64,000 nt of DNA from Stenopsyche tienmushanensis (Eukaryota > Arthropoda > Insecta > Trichoptera > Stenopsychidae), in contig WACJ01000043.1 of NCBI GenBank assembly GCA_008973525.1, forward strand, positions 1,612,001 through 1,676,000. The letters run 5' to 3'. The position numbers were made by a program, and so were the translations under genes. Shown here in pieces: positions 11,481 to 22,544 of the stretch; position 1 is the stretch's first letter; every line of letters starts with the position of its first letter. The notes under the pieces were generated by a model that had not been told where the DNA came from, searched no databases, and saw only the letters and a program-made list of their open reading frames with translations.

Positions 11481-13190
11481 ACATGAAATATGTTTTTCCA
11501 GTAAAATTATTCTTGCTACTTAAATAAAATTCATATGTGGCTCTATTCAAATCCCTTCCAATAACGTTAAAATATAACTGCTGTGACTCATAGATTATCA
11601 ATTATCCAACATCTCATCTATTGACTAAGATGACAATAAAACCAGGTTTTTCTGATTTTAAAAATATTTTTAAGCATCAAAAAACATTTGACAAAATATG
11701 TATTTGTAAGCTTTAGATATAATTTAAAATATCGATACTTATACAGATGGTAAAACATTTAATGAATAATGTAACGTTATGGCCCCGAATTTAATGTGTT
11801 AGTTAAATTTGTAGTGTGACAAGTAATTACAGGCAATAATGACAAAAAATACATTAATATCATTAAGAATTATTTAAAAACTATATTAGAGCCAGGCGAA
11901 GTTTTTCCAAGCATTATTTCCTCAGATCCAACATGAATTCTGCAGGTTTATCAATTTTGGAATGTTTTAAAGTTGAGCTTAAATTTAAACGGTAACAAAT
12001 CCTTACGCGTTAATAATCAAAATTTAAACCATTACGGAGTAGAAAACTAATGCTTTGATATATAAGTTCATATTCATTAAAGCTGAAATATTAAAAAAAT
12101 TGGTAACATATGGTGAAACTTGAATTATTATATATTAACGAGTACAAATATGATATAATAATTAAAGTAATTGGAGACTTTTATAATGCAATGAATACAG
12201 TCACAATATTTTCATTAAAAAACTGTGTTTAAATTATATTTGCACGCCACTGCTTTTTTGTGTCAATGCTCGAATATGCAGTATATTTTTCTACCTGCGA
12301 AGATCTTTTATGCTTTATTTTAGGGATTGATTTTTTCCATTCGGATTTTTATTGAAATTGAAGATGAATAAGGTAATTTTCATTCGAAGTTTGAATTCTT
12401 TATAGCTTTACAAATTCATATTCAAATTTCATCAAAGAAAATCGCATACAACGGAAGAAATAATATTTAATAACAATATCCTATCGTTTAATCGAGAAAC
12501 AAAACTATTTTAAAAATCAATAAAATACAATAAATAGATAACGTATAAGATTCATTTCCGCATAAATCATATATAATGATTTTAAATAAGCGCAAAGCCA
12601 ATTTAAGGACATTTTCATTCATGAAATGCATCTCTTTTCAACGGGCCAACCTAAAATTGCATATATTTAAGGAGTACATTTATGTTATTCATAATTACAG
12701 ATGCTTTTCAAATTTGAAGCTAAATCAAATATTTACATGATTGCATAAAAATTGATCGACATTAACTTCTTAACAATACATATTTTTATAGGCTCCATTT
12801 CCTGGTTGTATTGGGATTAATTGTTATGAAAATAAATATAGCCTGCAAGAATTCTTAATGTAATTAATAGCATTTTTATAAAAACAATAATATGTAACAT
12901 TAGAGTTATCTTGATTTGTGACATAGTTTTTAGAAGAATTTTAGGGAAGAGTATAACATTTTTTAAATCAAAACGGCACGTTTCTGAGACACTGAGTAGC
13001 TGGTAAGTAACGTCCAGGATGGTTCAGAGTACAAAGGGTTAATTTATGAGCAATTAAAATTTAAGTGACTCGAAGCTCATTCATAAAAGACAAATAGTAC
13101 AGGCGCAGCTAGTATAATGATTAATAATATATATGTCAAAGAACAAAAACTGATGATTTATAGATTCATAATGTCAATAGTCTGTATCTG
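11481..13190. other. Very AT-rich non-coding DNA
   Basis: No ORF of note and no recognisable RNA gene. A CAAAGGGTTAA end near 13031-13041 may be a fragment of the TTAA-flanked MITE family. Confidence 0.4.
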
Positions 13191-13194
13191 TATG

Positions 13195-13290
13195 TAGTCC
13201 TGTGGTTAAGCGGTTGGACTCATCTTGTGTTCGAATCCTACAGGTGTAGTTGGTGACAACATTTTTGTAAACATATATACGCCATGAAAA
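13195..13290 (+). repeat. tRNA-derived SINE
   Basis: It carries an A-box-like TGGTTAAGCGGTTGG and a B-box-like GTGTTCGAATCCTACAGG, followed by a GTGTAGTTGGTGACAACATTTTTGTAAACATATATACGCC-type body. A second copy lies at 26,385-26,475. The acceptor-stem halves do not form a normal tRNA, so this is a SINE head rather than a functional tRNA gene. Confidence 0.65.
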
Positions 13291-13459
13291 ACTATATCAA
13301 AATGGTTGGTAATGGTCCCATAAAAGGGATTGCTAAAAAGCCAATTATTAGGACTATTTGCTGCAGTATAAAGGTTGGAATAAAAACATGGAAAAAATTA
13401 GTCAAAACATCCAATTACATGTATTAAAAAATATATATTTCCTAAGTAATATTAAATAA

Positions 13460-14648
13460 TTAAAGTGAAGGCGAATACTTCTCAACAATATTACGATAAT
13501 ATGCAAAAACTTTTTCACTTGCCACCCTACATCTTTCAAGGCAGTCATGATATTTTGCAGCACTATAGCTTCCTTCTGTAGTTGATGAAATAATATTCTT
13601 ATCTACGCTATCAAACACAAAAGTTATTTGAGCAACGGTATCATCTAAATCCTTCACAGATGGATCGAGTATAATTTCGCCGGAACTTTTTATTGCACAA
13701 TTTACTGCGGCAAATAAAAATTTCATCGCCAGACCAGAATTTAAAAGAGCGAGACAGCAGGCATTTATAGACGTTGCCATCAACTGAAACATTAAAATCG
13801 ATAACACCTGCAATGAATTTTAAATCTTATAATTCATATAAATTATCTTAATATGATTGAATTTTCATTTACCCCTCCAGCATCTTCCAGTACTTGTATA
13901 TTTATTGATATTGCATCACGAGGATAAAATGTAAGGTGAAGAGCACTTTCACAAGTTTGTTTTATATTCGTCTCTCTAAGCCTCTCTCTAACCGAAGGTT
14001 GTCCGGCTTTTGTAGAAAAATAAACTTCTAGCGATGCTTTGTGAATATCAGAATATTGAATTTTACATTCAACGGGTCCATATATTCCAACAATCACTAC
14101 AGAATCTCCTGTAATTTAAGCATAGCACATATACATTATATTTTACACATATATTCTAAAATACTGAAAAGTAGTGATGAAAAAGCCATAAATAGAAACT
14201 CGTCAATATAAAAAATATATTACAAGTAGCCCTTTTTCAGAATGTATCCCCTGTTATTATTGATGGTTACACAGGTATCAACCTCATTATCTACAATTTC
14301 GTACGATGTATGTTCAACGATTCTAACGACATTAAGACGCATGAATAAGGTTCTGATAAGTTTATCAAGATAAAAACAATAGGCAATAGGTTGAAATATA
14401 TTATTGATTAATAATTCACATTTTATAATCTGCTGTTAACTATCCCTATCCCAGCCATCAGCGCAAAGAGTTGATGAGAAGATATTTAATAATTACGAAT
14501 CATCCACATTTTATAGGTTATGCATAAACAACAATAGTTTTAGCAATTTACCTTGAGAAAGTATCGCTGATCCATCAGGCCGCGATAAAAAATTTAATTC
14601 ACAATGCATTTCTCGCAAATTCACTTCTTCAATCTCCATCTCACCCAT
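13460..14648 (-). CDS. EXOSC5: Exosome complex component RRP46 (EXOSC5)
   Basis: Ring subunit of the RNA exosome, which processes and degrades RNA 3' to 5' in nucleus and cytoplasm. Coding exons are 14648-14552, 14108-13873 and 13807-13460; phases join cleanly to 226 aa, near the usual 230-235. The protein opens MGEMEIEEV and has the RNase PH-like fold: LREMHCELNFLSRPDGSA, then VIVGIYGPVE, then an LMATSINACCLALLNSG segment typical of this subunit. As in animal orthologs, it should be structural rather than catalytic. It is divergent from EDEM2, with 409 bp between start codons. Identification rests on the domain pattern and length. Confidence 0.95.
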
Positions 14649-15057
14649 GTTTGTATATCCTTACAAACGCGGTCTTTGATAACCCAAACGGACAGCGACT
14701 GAACTGTCAAAATACTGTCGACGACTAAATATCTACTCGAGGTTAATTTACTCCAATACAATAGAGTATTTAAAAAAAGATTATACAATGTTTCAATATT
14801 TATTGATGTTTAACAAAAACTTCAACTAATATTTATTAAAATACTTCATTATTTCATGGTAAACTAATTTTTAGAAAGTTGGTTTTTTAAATTAAATTTG
14901 AATTATATTGTTTAATTGCTCAAATTAATTAAATGATAATTATTGAATCTATATAATATGTTTTATTATGCGATGTTGATATGTGGTCGAAATTTCTTCT
15001 CTTATGAACCGATATAAATTTATTTCTGATCTGTCACTTTTATGTCAAGCTACCGTG
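14649..15057. promoter_or_regulatory. Shared EXOSC5/EDEM2 head-to-head promoter interval
   Basis: The 409 bp between two divergent start codons must hold both promoters. An ACTGTCAAAATACTGTC block near 14702-14718 could give TGTCA/TGACA-type initiators on either strand. I see no TATA box at a convincing distance. Confidence 0.4.
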
Positions 15058-18000
15058 ATGTCTGTCAGTCCTCACCTACGTTTATTATTATTATTTTGTT
15101 ACAGCACAGGATTTATTTATGCTATTAGAAGATACACAAGAGATGATGTTATCAAACTAAGGTTAGAAATATCACCTCTTAACATTTCTCATAAAAGGCT
15201 TGCTTGTGTAAAATCATAAAAATGTATGACTTTAAAAATAAATAAGTTTTTATGTAAAACAATTACATTTATATTATCTATTTTCAGGGAAGAAGTAAGA
15301 GGAATGTTTCAACATGCTTATGATAGTTATTTAAGATATGCTTATCCCTATGATGAGCTACGCCCTTTGAGTTGTGATGGTATCGATACCTGGGGAAGCT
15401 ATTCTTTAACATTAATAGATGCCCTTGATACATTGGCTGTGATGGGGAACTACACGGAATTTCAACGAGTCGTTGAAATCATTAGCTCCAGAGAAAATTT
15501 TGATGCAAACATCAACGTATCCGTTTTTGAAACAAATATTAGATTGGTTGGTGGATTATTAAGTGCACATTTGTTTTCTCATAGGTAATACATTTTTATT
15601 AAAATCTTTATTTTTATCATTTCTTTAAGCTCGTAATTTAAACATTCATTTTATTAGAGCTGGGGTCAAATTAGAACCTGGATGGCCCTGTAATGGGCCC
15701 TTATTAAGACTTGCTGAAGATGTTGCTCAAAGATTACTCGTCGCTTTTGACACACCAACTGGAATGCCATACGGAACAGTCAATCTCAGATACGGTGTTC
15801 CGACCGGCGAAACTAGTGTCACGTGTACGGCGGGAATCGGTACTTTTATAATCGAATTTGGCACACTAAGTCGCCTTACTGGTGATCCAATATATGAAGA
15901 AGTATAAATATTTCCATTAAACAAAATTAAATTTAAAAAAATGATACATTTTGATATTTGAATTTATTTAAACACATAGGTAGCAATGCATGCCCTTCAT
16001 GCTTTATATAATCATCGCTCTCCCATTGGTTTGCTCGGAAATCATGTAGACGTATTGACTGGTCGATGGGTAGCACAAGATTCTGGAATAGGCGCCGGAG
16101 TTGATTCTTATTTTGAATATTTAGTAAAAGGTGTGAATTATTCCATTTTTAAAAAAATGCTAATTAAAAAAGTATCGTACAAATAAAGAATTTGTTTGTG
16201 ATTATTTTTAAACCTATAATAATGCAACTTATGTATTTAATAATTACAATATTGCTAAATGTTTTTTTGTAAGCAAGATTTGATTGCACTTCCTTTTAAC
16301 AAATTCTATGTTATGCACATTTTTATGAAACAATACTATTCAGATTCTATTTAAACATAATATATCGATTTTAACTTGTTATATATCATTTTAGGAGCAA
16401 TTCTATTTCAAAAGCCTGAACTTATGGACATGTTTAATGAAGCACGATCGATGATAGATAAATACTTGAAAATAAACGACGGATATGTGTGGGCATCTAT
16501 GACAAAGGGACAAGTTACTTTACCAATATTTCAATCTTTAGAAGCATATTGGCCTGGTGTTCTTAGTTTAATAGGTATTATAAAAAATAATATATTAACC
16601 CTTTCAAACTGGAAAATATACACGCTATGCTCTAATGTAGCTCACACTTTTCTGTCAGCTCTGCCACAGCGCGTAACAAGCTTGATAATGAACCAAGTTT
16701 GATAAATGAACCTTAACATTGTTGATAGCAAACAATTTTCGTTCATTTCTTCGGAATATTTCTTAATGTTCAACTTGCATGGCATCTGTTTTCTGTTGTT
16801 CAGCTATTTTTGCCTATTAATGTGTTGCGAAAATAAAAGGACAGGGTTACTGTGGAGTGGTGATACTTGGCTAATGACGCTACTCCAGAACAGTCAAAGG
16901 GGAATAACAAAATTGATCAACAATAAGAATGATGCAAGTATCTTAATTATCAAAACAAACGTCTGCTCTCAAGACAACACAAATGAAAGTCGTCAAATAG
17001 ATAATTGTAGTCTATACGATGAAGACGTTTATTGTACACGTGCCTGCAAAGTTTCATACAGACTTCTGATCTAGGACGTGTGTGAGCACTTCTGTGAGCT
17101 TGGAAAATGTAGTTTCGAGAGAAACATGTTGAACCGAAGTTTATGTGCGAATAAAATGGAAAGTTTAATAGTTACACCTAATTTGCTATGCTAGAAGCAT
17201 AGAGAATACCTTCCATTTCTTCAAAAAAGTCTTCTTCAGATGACCTCTTCAGTCTTCGGCCCAATCTTGCCTCTTTTTGCTTTTATGCTGCAGAATGTGC
17301 AGCTTCAGCTTTTTTCACGCGCACCATATCCCTTTTGTGGACAATTATTTTTAATTTCTCTGAATTTCATACCTGCTCCAGCTTCCCTTCGTTGCCGTAT
17401 AGCTTTGCTAATTTTATTTATATGGACTTGAAATTTAGTGAACATATTCTTAAATGTTGTCTTTCGACAACATTTTTATCTCTGTTTAAATATATATTTT
17501 CTATATTTAGGTGATTCAGACACAGCAATGAGAATAGTACAAAATTATCATAGTGTTTGGCAGCAATATGGCTTTACTCCTGAAGAATATAAATTGGTCA
17601 TGGGTCAAGCGTCAACCGGTAGAGAAAGCTACCCGCTAAGACCTGAACTTATTGAATCGCTCATGTATTTATATAGAGATACTAAAGATCCCATTATATT
17701 ACAAATGGGTGAAGATATTTTAAAAAGTATACAACACAGTGCTAGAACTGAATGTGGTTATGCTACAGTGAGACCTTTAATCATGATATTGTTCAATCAA
17801 ATATTTGCGAGTAAAAATAGTATTCTTAAATTTATAATGCATTTTTTTAGATAAAAGACGTCAAAGATCATAGAAAAGAAGACAGGATGGAATCATTTTT
17901 CTTGTCTGAAACGACTAAATATTTATATTTGCTTTTTGATCCGGATAACTTTATACACAATTCTGGACACTCGGGTAAAATTTTTGATACACCGACAGGA

Positions 18001-18886
18001 GAATGTATTCTGGATGCTGGTGGATACATTTTTAATACGGAAGCGCACCCAATAGATCCAGCGGCTTTGCAGTGTTGTCATAATGCAAATGAACGGTATG
18101 TATATAATCATGCTATACGTTTTACAAGTAAATACAGGAATATAAATCTATTAATGACAAAATTATTTTAGGATTGATTTACAAAAAGTAAATGATTTGT
18201 ATAAATATTTCCGCGAAGAAGAGAGAAAACTTAAATCATACAATGAACGAGATAATATTGAAGCAAAATATAAATTATCCTCGAATACCGTAGATGAGAT
18301 AATTCAGGAAAATATCACAAATCAGCTACCAAATATCGAAGAAACGATACCGCAAAATGGAAATAGTACGATCATATTTATAACTAACGAGTCGGATGAG
18401 CCATCCGTGAAACAAAACCAAGACGATAATTCGACGAAGAATGTTGAAACCATCGGTCTTCAATTCAACGAAATGAACACGGACAAGGAGATCATCAACC
18501 CCAAAGGCGAAACAATCACCGCGGCGGATGAGAGTTCGAACACAAAAAAAAGTTATCCATTGAACGTATCCGTCGTTGATTATATAGAGACGGATGAAAA
18601 TAGCTCAAGCGTTAAACAAAGCGAAGACAAACCGATTCCTCCGCCTCTTATGAAAGACAAATCAAAAAATCCGGTATCTTTATTGCCAGACTTTGTTCAG
18701 AGCCTTTTAACGAATTCTCTACCTGCCAAGGTGAAATGTGAGCCGCAATCGTTGCTTGAAAAAATAAGAAACGAGAAGCTTTATCCGCCACATCCTGCGG
18801 TTCATGATTATCATTTGTTGCAAAGTCCAGCGCCGTCGTTCCTTAGAAGAATATCGCTCGGCGGAGAGTTTGTTCTTGGAAATTAA
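15058..18886 (+). CDS. EDEM2: ER degradation-enhancing alpha-mannosidase-like protein 2
   Basis: Glycosyl hydrolase family 47 protein that trims mannose from misfolded glycoproteins and commits them to ERAD. Exons: 15058-15161, 15288-15584, 15658-15901, 15980-16130, 16395-16574, 17511-17767, 17851-18095, 18172-18886; 730 aa. The chosen ATG gives a clean signal peptide ([14 protein letters not shown]...). GH47 landmarks in order: [67 protein letters not shown] and [10 protein letters not shown]. The roughly 240-residue last exon is acidic, low in complexity and longer than vertebrate EDEM2 (578 aa). No obvious KDEL-type signal ends the protein. Intron 5 carries a MITE. TSSK follows in tandem 400 bp downstream. 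Confidence 0.96.
16595..17045 (+). mobile_element. piggyBac-like MITE in EDEM2 intron 5
   Basis: It begins TTAACCCTTTCAAACTGG at 16595 and shares most of its length (about 16,700-17,010) with the inverted copy in NEMF intron 13 (28404-28006). The 3' terminus is unclear, because similarity to the NEMF copy stops near 17,015. Confidence 0.6.
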
Positions 18887-19286
18887 TATATTTCCAAAAA
18901 CTTTTGAGCAATAACTACATACAGTGCATTGGAAAGACTTGTATCATACACTTATAGGAAATTAATACCAAAAGACTTTAATACTAATTTTTATAATAGG
19001 CATCTTTTTAAAATTAATTTATGTTTGGAATGGTTGCATCCATAATTAAATACCGGCTACAAATTTAATTGTAGTTCGAAATATGGATGGAGCAAAGTTA
19101 ACAAATGTAAAGTGTATGACAATCGCCTTTTTTAAAATAAGTTTGTTCAAATAAATATTTTTTCTTTTGTTTTTTGTTAAAATCCATTGCATATACATAC
19201 TTTTTGTATAACTATTTTTATATTGTTGCATAATTAAATTTGTTTCGGAAAAATTACTTTTGGTGTTATATAAAATTATTTTTACA
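18887..19286. other. EDEM2-TSSK intergenic gap
   Basis: 400 bp of AT-rich DNA between two genes on the same strand. It must hold the EDEM2 3' UTR and the kinase promoter. A minus frame covering it (19046-19324) is AT-rich noise. Confidence 0.4.
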
Positions 19287-20372
19287 ATGAGTGATACTGA
19301 AGATATCATTTTGAGTAACGGCATGAAATTGCTCAGTAAAATCGGAGAAGGATCCTATGCGAAGGTTTTGCATTTTTATTTGAAATAAATTTTTTAACAA
19401 TCTAATTTTACGAATACGCTTAATATTTCGTTTCTTTATCAGGTTTATCTGACTGAATTTATGGATGAAAATCGTAGTGATAAATTAGCGTGCAAAGTAA
19501 TAGACACTGCAAGGGCTCCGAGAGATTTTATTGAAAAATTTTTACCTCGTGAAATTGAAATTCTCCCGCAAGTTAATCATCCGCATATTATTCAAACTCA
19601 TCAAATTTTTCAAAGTCACGATAAATATTTTATTCTGATGCGATATGCCGAAAACGGTGATCTTCTTCAATTTCTAATCAATCACGGGATTATGACCGAA
19701 GAGCAAACGCTCATTTGGACTCGCCAATTAGTGCAAGCTTTGAAATATTTACACGATCTTGGAATAGCCCATAGAGATTTGAAGTGCGAAAATATATTAA
19801 TAACGGCAAATTATAACATCAAACTCTCCGACTTTGGATTCTCTCGATTTTGTGTGGATTCAGAAAACGATTGCATTATGAGCAGAACATATTGCGGTTC
19901 GATGTCTTACGCTGCTCCTGAAATTGTAAAAGGAATACCATACTGCCCTAAAATTTCCGACATCTGGTCATTAGGCATTGTACTGTTTGGAATGCTCAAT
20001 AAAGCACTACCTTTTAATGAAAGCAACACTAAAAAACTATACGAACGTCAAATTCAAAAACGATGGAAATTTAGACGTCAAATTATTAGCACAATATCAC
20101 CGCTCTGCGTAGATATGGTAAAAGCCATGTTAGAACCGCAGTGTTCAAATCGTATAACAATAGATGAAATTTTGTCTTCTACGTGGCTAAATAATGAAAC
20201 AATAGAATCAAGTATGTATGATTCAACTAAATTCGTCAAAATGTTGTAATGTAAATTTTTATTATTGAAAATTTGTATTTTCTTTTTAGACGATGATCCA
20301 AATTATGAAACGGCCGAATTAAGCTTACAAGATCTAAATGGCGCCAGTATTCAAAGTCAAATTAGAGAATAA
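19287..20372 (+). CDS. Testis-specific serine/threonine kinase (TSSK family)
   Basis: Three exons (19287-19364, 19443-20211, 20290-20372) encode 309 aa, nearly all kinase domain, as in TSSK1/2/4-type kinases that act in post-meiotic male germ cells. The glycine loop is GEGSYAKVY, split by intron 1. The VAIK lysine is in LACKVID, the alphaC Glu in PREIEIL, the catalytic loop is HRDLKCEN, then DFGFSR and an AAPEIVKGIPY activation-loop end. YCPKISDIWSLGIVLF and the final SNRITIDEIL segment also fit TSSKs. All catalytic residues are present. Which paralog it is, and testis expression, are inferred from the family. Reading through intron 2 would replace the last 28 residues with a 14-residue tail. 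Confidence 0.9.
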
Positions 20373-21052
20373 TGTTTTTCAAGACCACAATATAAGCTCG
20401 AATTCATTTTATCTAATCGACTTTGACTTACCTAAACCTTACTTAAGCTTAACATAAAACACAATTTACTAAATATATCATATAAAATAACGTTTCATAA
20501 AATAACATCTTTTTATTTAAATTTGCCTTATTTATAAACGGGCGTTCCTTAGTAAACTGGGCAAGTCATCCTAAGAAAGTTATCAAAGCCACTTTTTTGC
20601 TTGTATATCGATCAAATCTTATTGAACATTTTCTAAAAAATCAATACAGTCCTCTGCGTTTAAATAAAAAATACGGTTTTAGTAACAAAATTAAGTTTTT
20701 TAATAATATACTACTAGTGTTCAAATTCTAACTCTGAAGCCTCCGTAAAATTAAGCCGATATACATATAGTTACAGGTATACTTGTGTACATGTGGAAGC
20801 CGTTCAGGTAATTTTATCGCCATAATATATAATATGGGTTTGTTTCTATATTGGATGCTCTATCACTCAAGAAATTGAGGATTTTGATGTGAGACGACAA
20901 GACTGAAAATCGGTTGAAGATGAGTCTAAATTCAAATACAATATGATTTTGTGCAGACTAATCTGTGGAACTTCGTGTAGTTCTGTAATAAGATTATGAG
21001 GCTTCGCATTAAATGACTTTTTAATGTATTTGGTCACACAAGTCTTTGGATT

Positions 21053-21107
21053 ACCCTGTGTTTAAACCCTGTGTTTAAACAGTGTGTTTGGACCCTGTGT
21101 TTAAAAA
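21053..21107. repeat. Minisatellite, about four 13-14-bp units
   Basis: Repeats of ACCCTGTGTTTAA with drift (one unit reads CAGTGTGTTTGG). No association with a gene is visible. Confidence 0.7.
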
Positions 21108-21499
21108 TAATAAGAACTCCATAAAAACGACTTTATACTGTCATTGATTCCAATAAGAAATTATTATTATGTCTGATTATCTGTCAGTCCTTTTCCCCAC
21201 AAAAAGATTATTTCCCATTTTTTTATTTTTTATTTAAATAAATGATTTAAATTTTGTTTGTTACCCATAAAATAAACAAAAAAAATTGGTAGATAGTTAT
21301 TTTTAATTCATTTTCAAAGACGTATTAGACTAAGGCGTTTCCAATTATTATCAATTGACGTCTGTAAGAATAAATAGTATTTGCATAAAGTGTCCCATTA
21401 GCAACGAGATATAGATGAATGGAAGAGATGATAGCATTTAAATAATGCAAAAATTATAAAGTTTTATTTGTTATGCAATATTATTTTTCTTGGAATCAG

Positions 21500-22440
21500 A
21501 ATCAAAAAAAATGATTGCGCTTGGGGCGTGATCCGATATTAAAAACGTTTCCCACGTTTCACACCGCACCAAGAAGCTAGCAACACTATACGCATTTACG
21601 CTTTGTTCACAGTTTTCATAGTGACAGACGCCATTTTGCGTTGAAACAAGACGCGAAATCTTATTTCCAAGATTAGTTGAGTTTACAATGGCTGAATATG
21701 TAGATATTTCTATTTTTTTGCAAGAAAGCAATGAATTGCTCAATATGAAAGTTCTTCCCGCCGACGCTATTTCGCCGACGAGTTTCGGTGTTTCGATGCG
21801 GTGGAGCGTGAATCCGGAGTTGCCATTATAAAAAATGTCATGATGACTGCTCACGCTGCTACCTCTTTTGCATTGAGCACCGTGAGCAACTATGACGTCA
21901 CAAGGATTCAATTTGAAATTTCTTCCCGACAACGCTATTCGAGCTTAGAGTGGTGTTTATTATAAATAAATATATATTTATTTATAATAAATATTATTTA
22001 TCAATAAATAAATAAATTAATTAATTAAATAAATTAAATGCCACTGAATATATAATGAAACGTTTATTCTAGTAATTGAGCACCTATGGCTGCTAAAATA
22101 GGCGATATTCATCCAGTAAATAAGAGAAGTGAACAAACAAGAACGGCACAAAATTAAAACAATGTACATATTAAAAAGTAGCTAACAAAAATTCAGGTGA
22201 TTTTTGTCATTGGTAAACAGCCTAGAATTCGTCACCAACGTCCCTTCTATAATCCAAATGTTTTTTCTATTGATATTCTTGCTGATGACAGGCAAAAGTT
22301 GAAATTTTTGTTTCGCTGTTAGATGTCCGCTCGTACTGCTCTCGTCGATATTGTGAACAGTGTGAACAAACGATATGGTGTTGCCAGGATAGAAACGTGA
22401 GAAACGTTTTTAATATCGGATTACGCCCTTGGAAAAACTT
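21500..22440. repeat. Long imperfect inverted repeat (about 120-bp arms)
   Basis: The reverse complement of 21515-21620 reads GTGAACAAAGCG..., GTGTTGCTAGC..., GAAACGTGGGAAACG, TTTTTAATATCGGAT, ACGCCCC. At 22355-22430 the order recurs as GTGAACAAACG, GTGTTGCCAGG, GAAACGTGAGAAACG, TTTTTAATATCGGAT, TACGCCC. The roughly 700-bp spacer is unrelated. This fits a foldback element or an inverted duplication. Confidence 0.65.
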
Positions 22441-22456
22441 CTGACATTTTGTTTTA

Positions 22457-22479
22457 TGGCAACATCGTTGCTAACGTCA
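22457..22479 (+). promoter_or_regulatory. NEMF core-promoter motif TGGCAACATCG...CGTCA
   Basis: TGGCAACATCG at 22457-22467 is followed 7 nt later by CGTCA at 22475-22479, about 65-90 nt before the NEMF ATG. It belongs to the motif set described under findings. Confidence 0.5.
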
Positions 22480-22544
22480 GTGGTTTCATCTCACTGTCGG
22501 ATTATTTTTTTTGCTCATAAATACGTATACATCAAAATTTAATC

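Larger units (their letters stand above)
20373..22544. other. TSSK-NEMF interval with minisatellite, AT tract and inverted repeat
   Basis: It contains a short tandem repeat of an ACCCTGTGTTTAA-like unit (21053-21107) and an almost pure A/T tract (about 21955-22035). A long imperfect inverted repeat has arms near 21500-21620 and 22330-22440. A 153-codon minus frame (21932-21471) spans the left arm. It has no recognised domain and I do not call it a gene. Confidence 0.5.

Noticed and set aside
13195..13270. A real tRNA gene
   Set aside because: A- and B-box-like blocks are present but no acceptor stem pairs and there is no proper anticodon arm; a sister copy in NEMF intron 9 shows it is a SINE.
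21471..21932. 153-codon minus ORF as a gene
   Set aside because: It lies across one arm of an inverted repeat, shows no domain, and no exon partner or promoter motif is visible.
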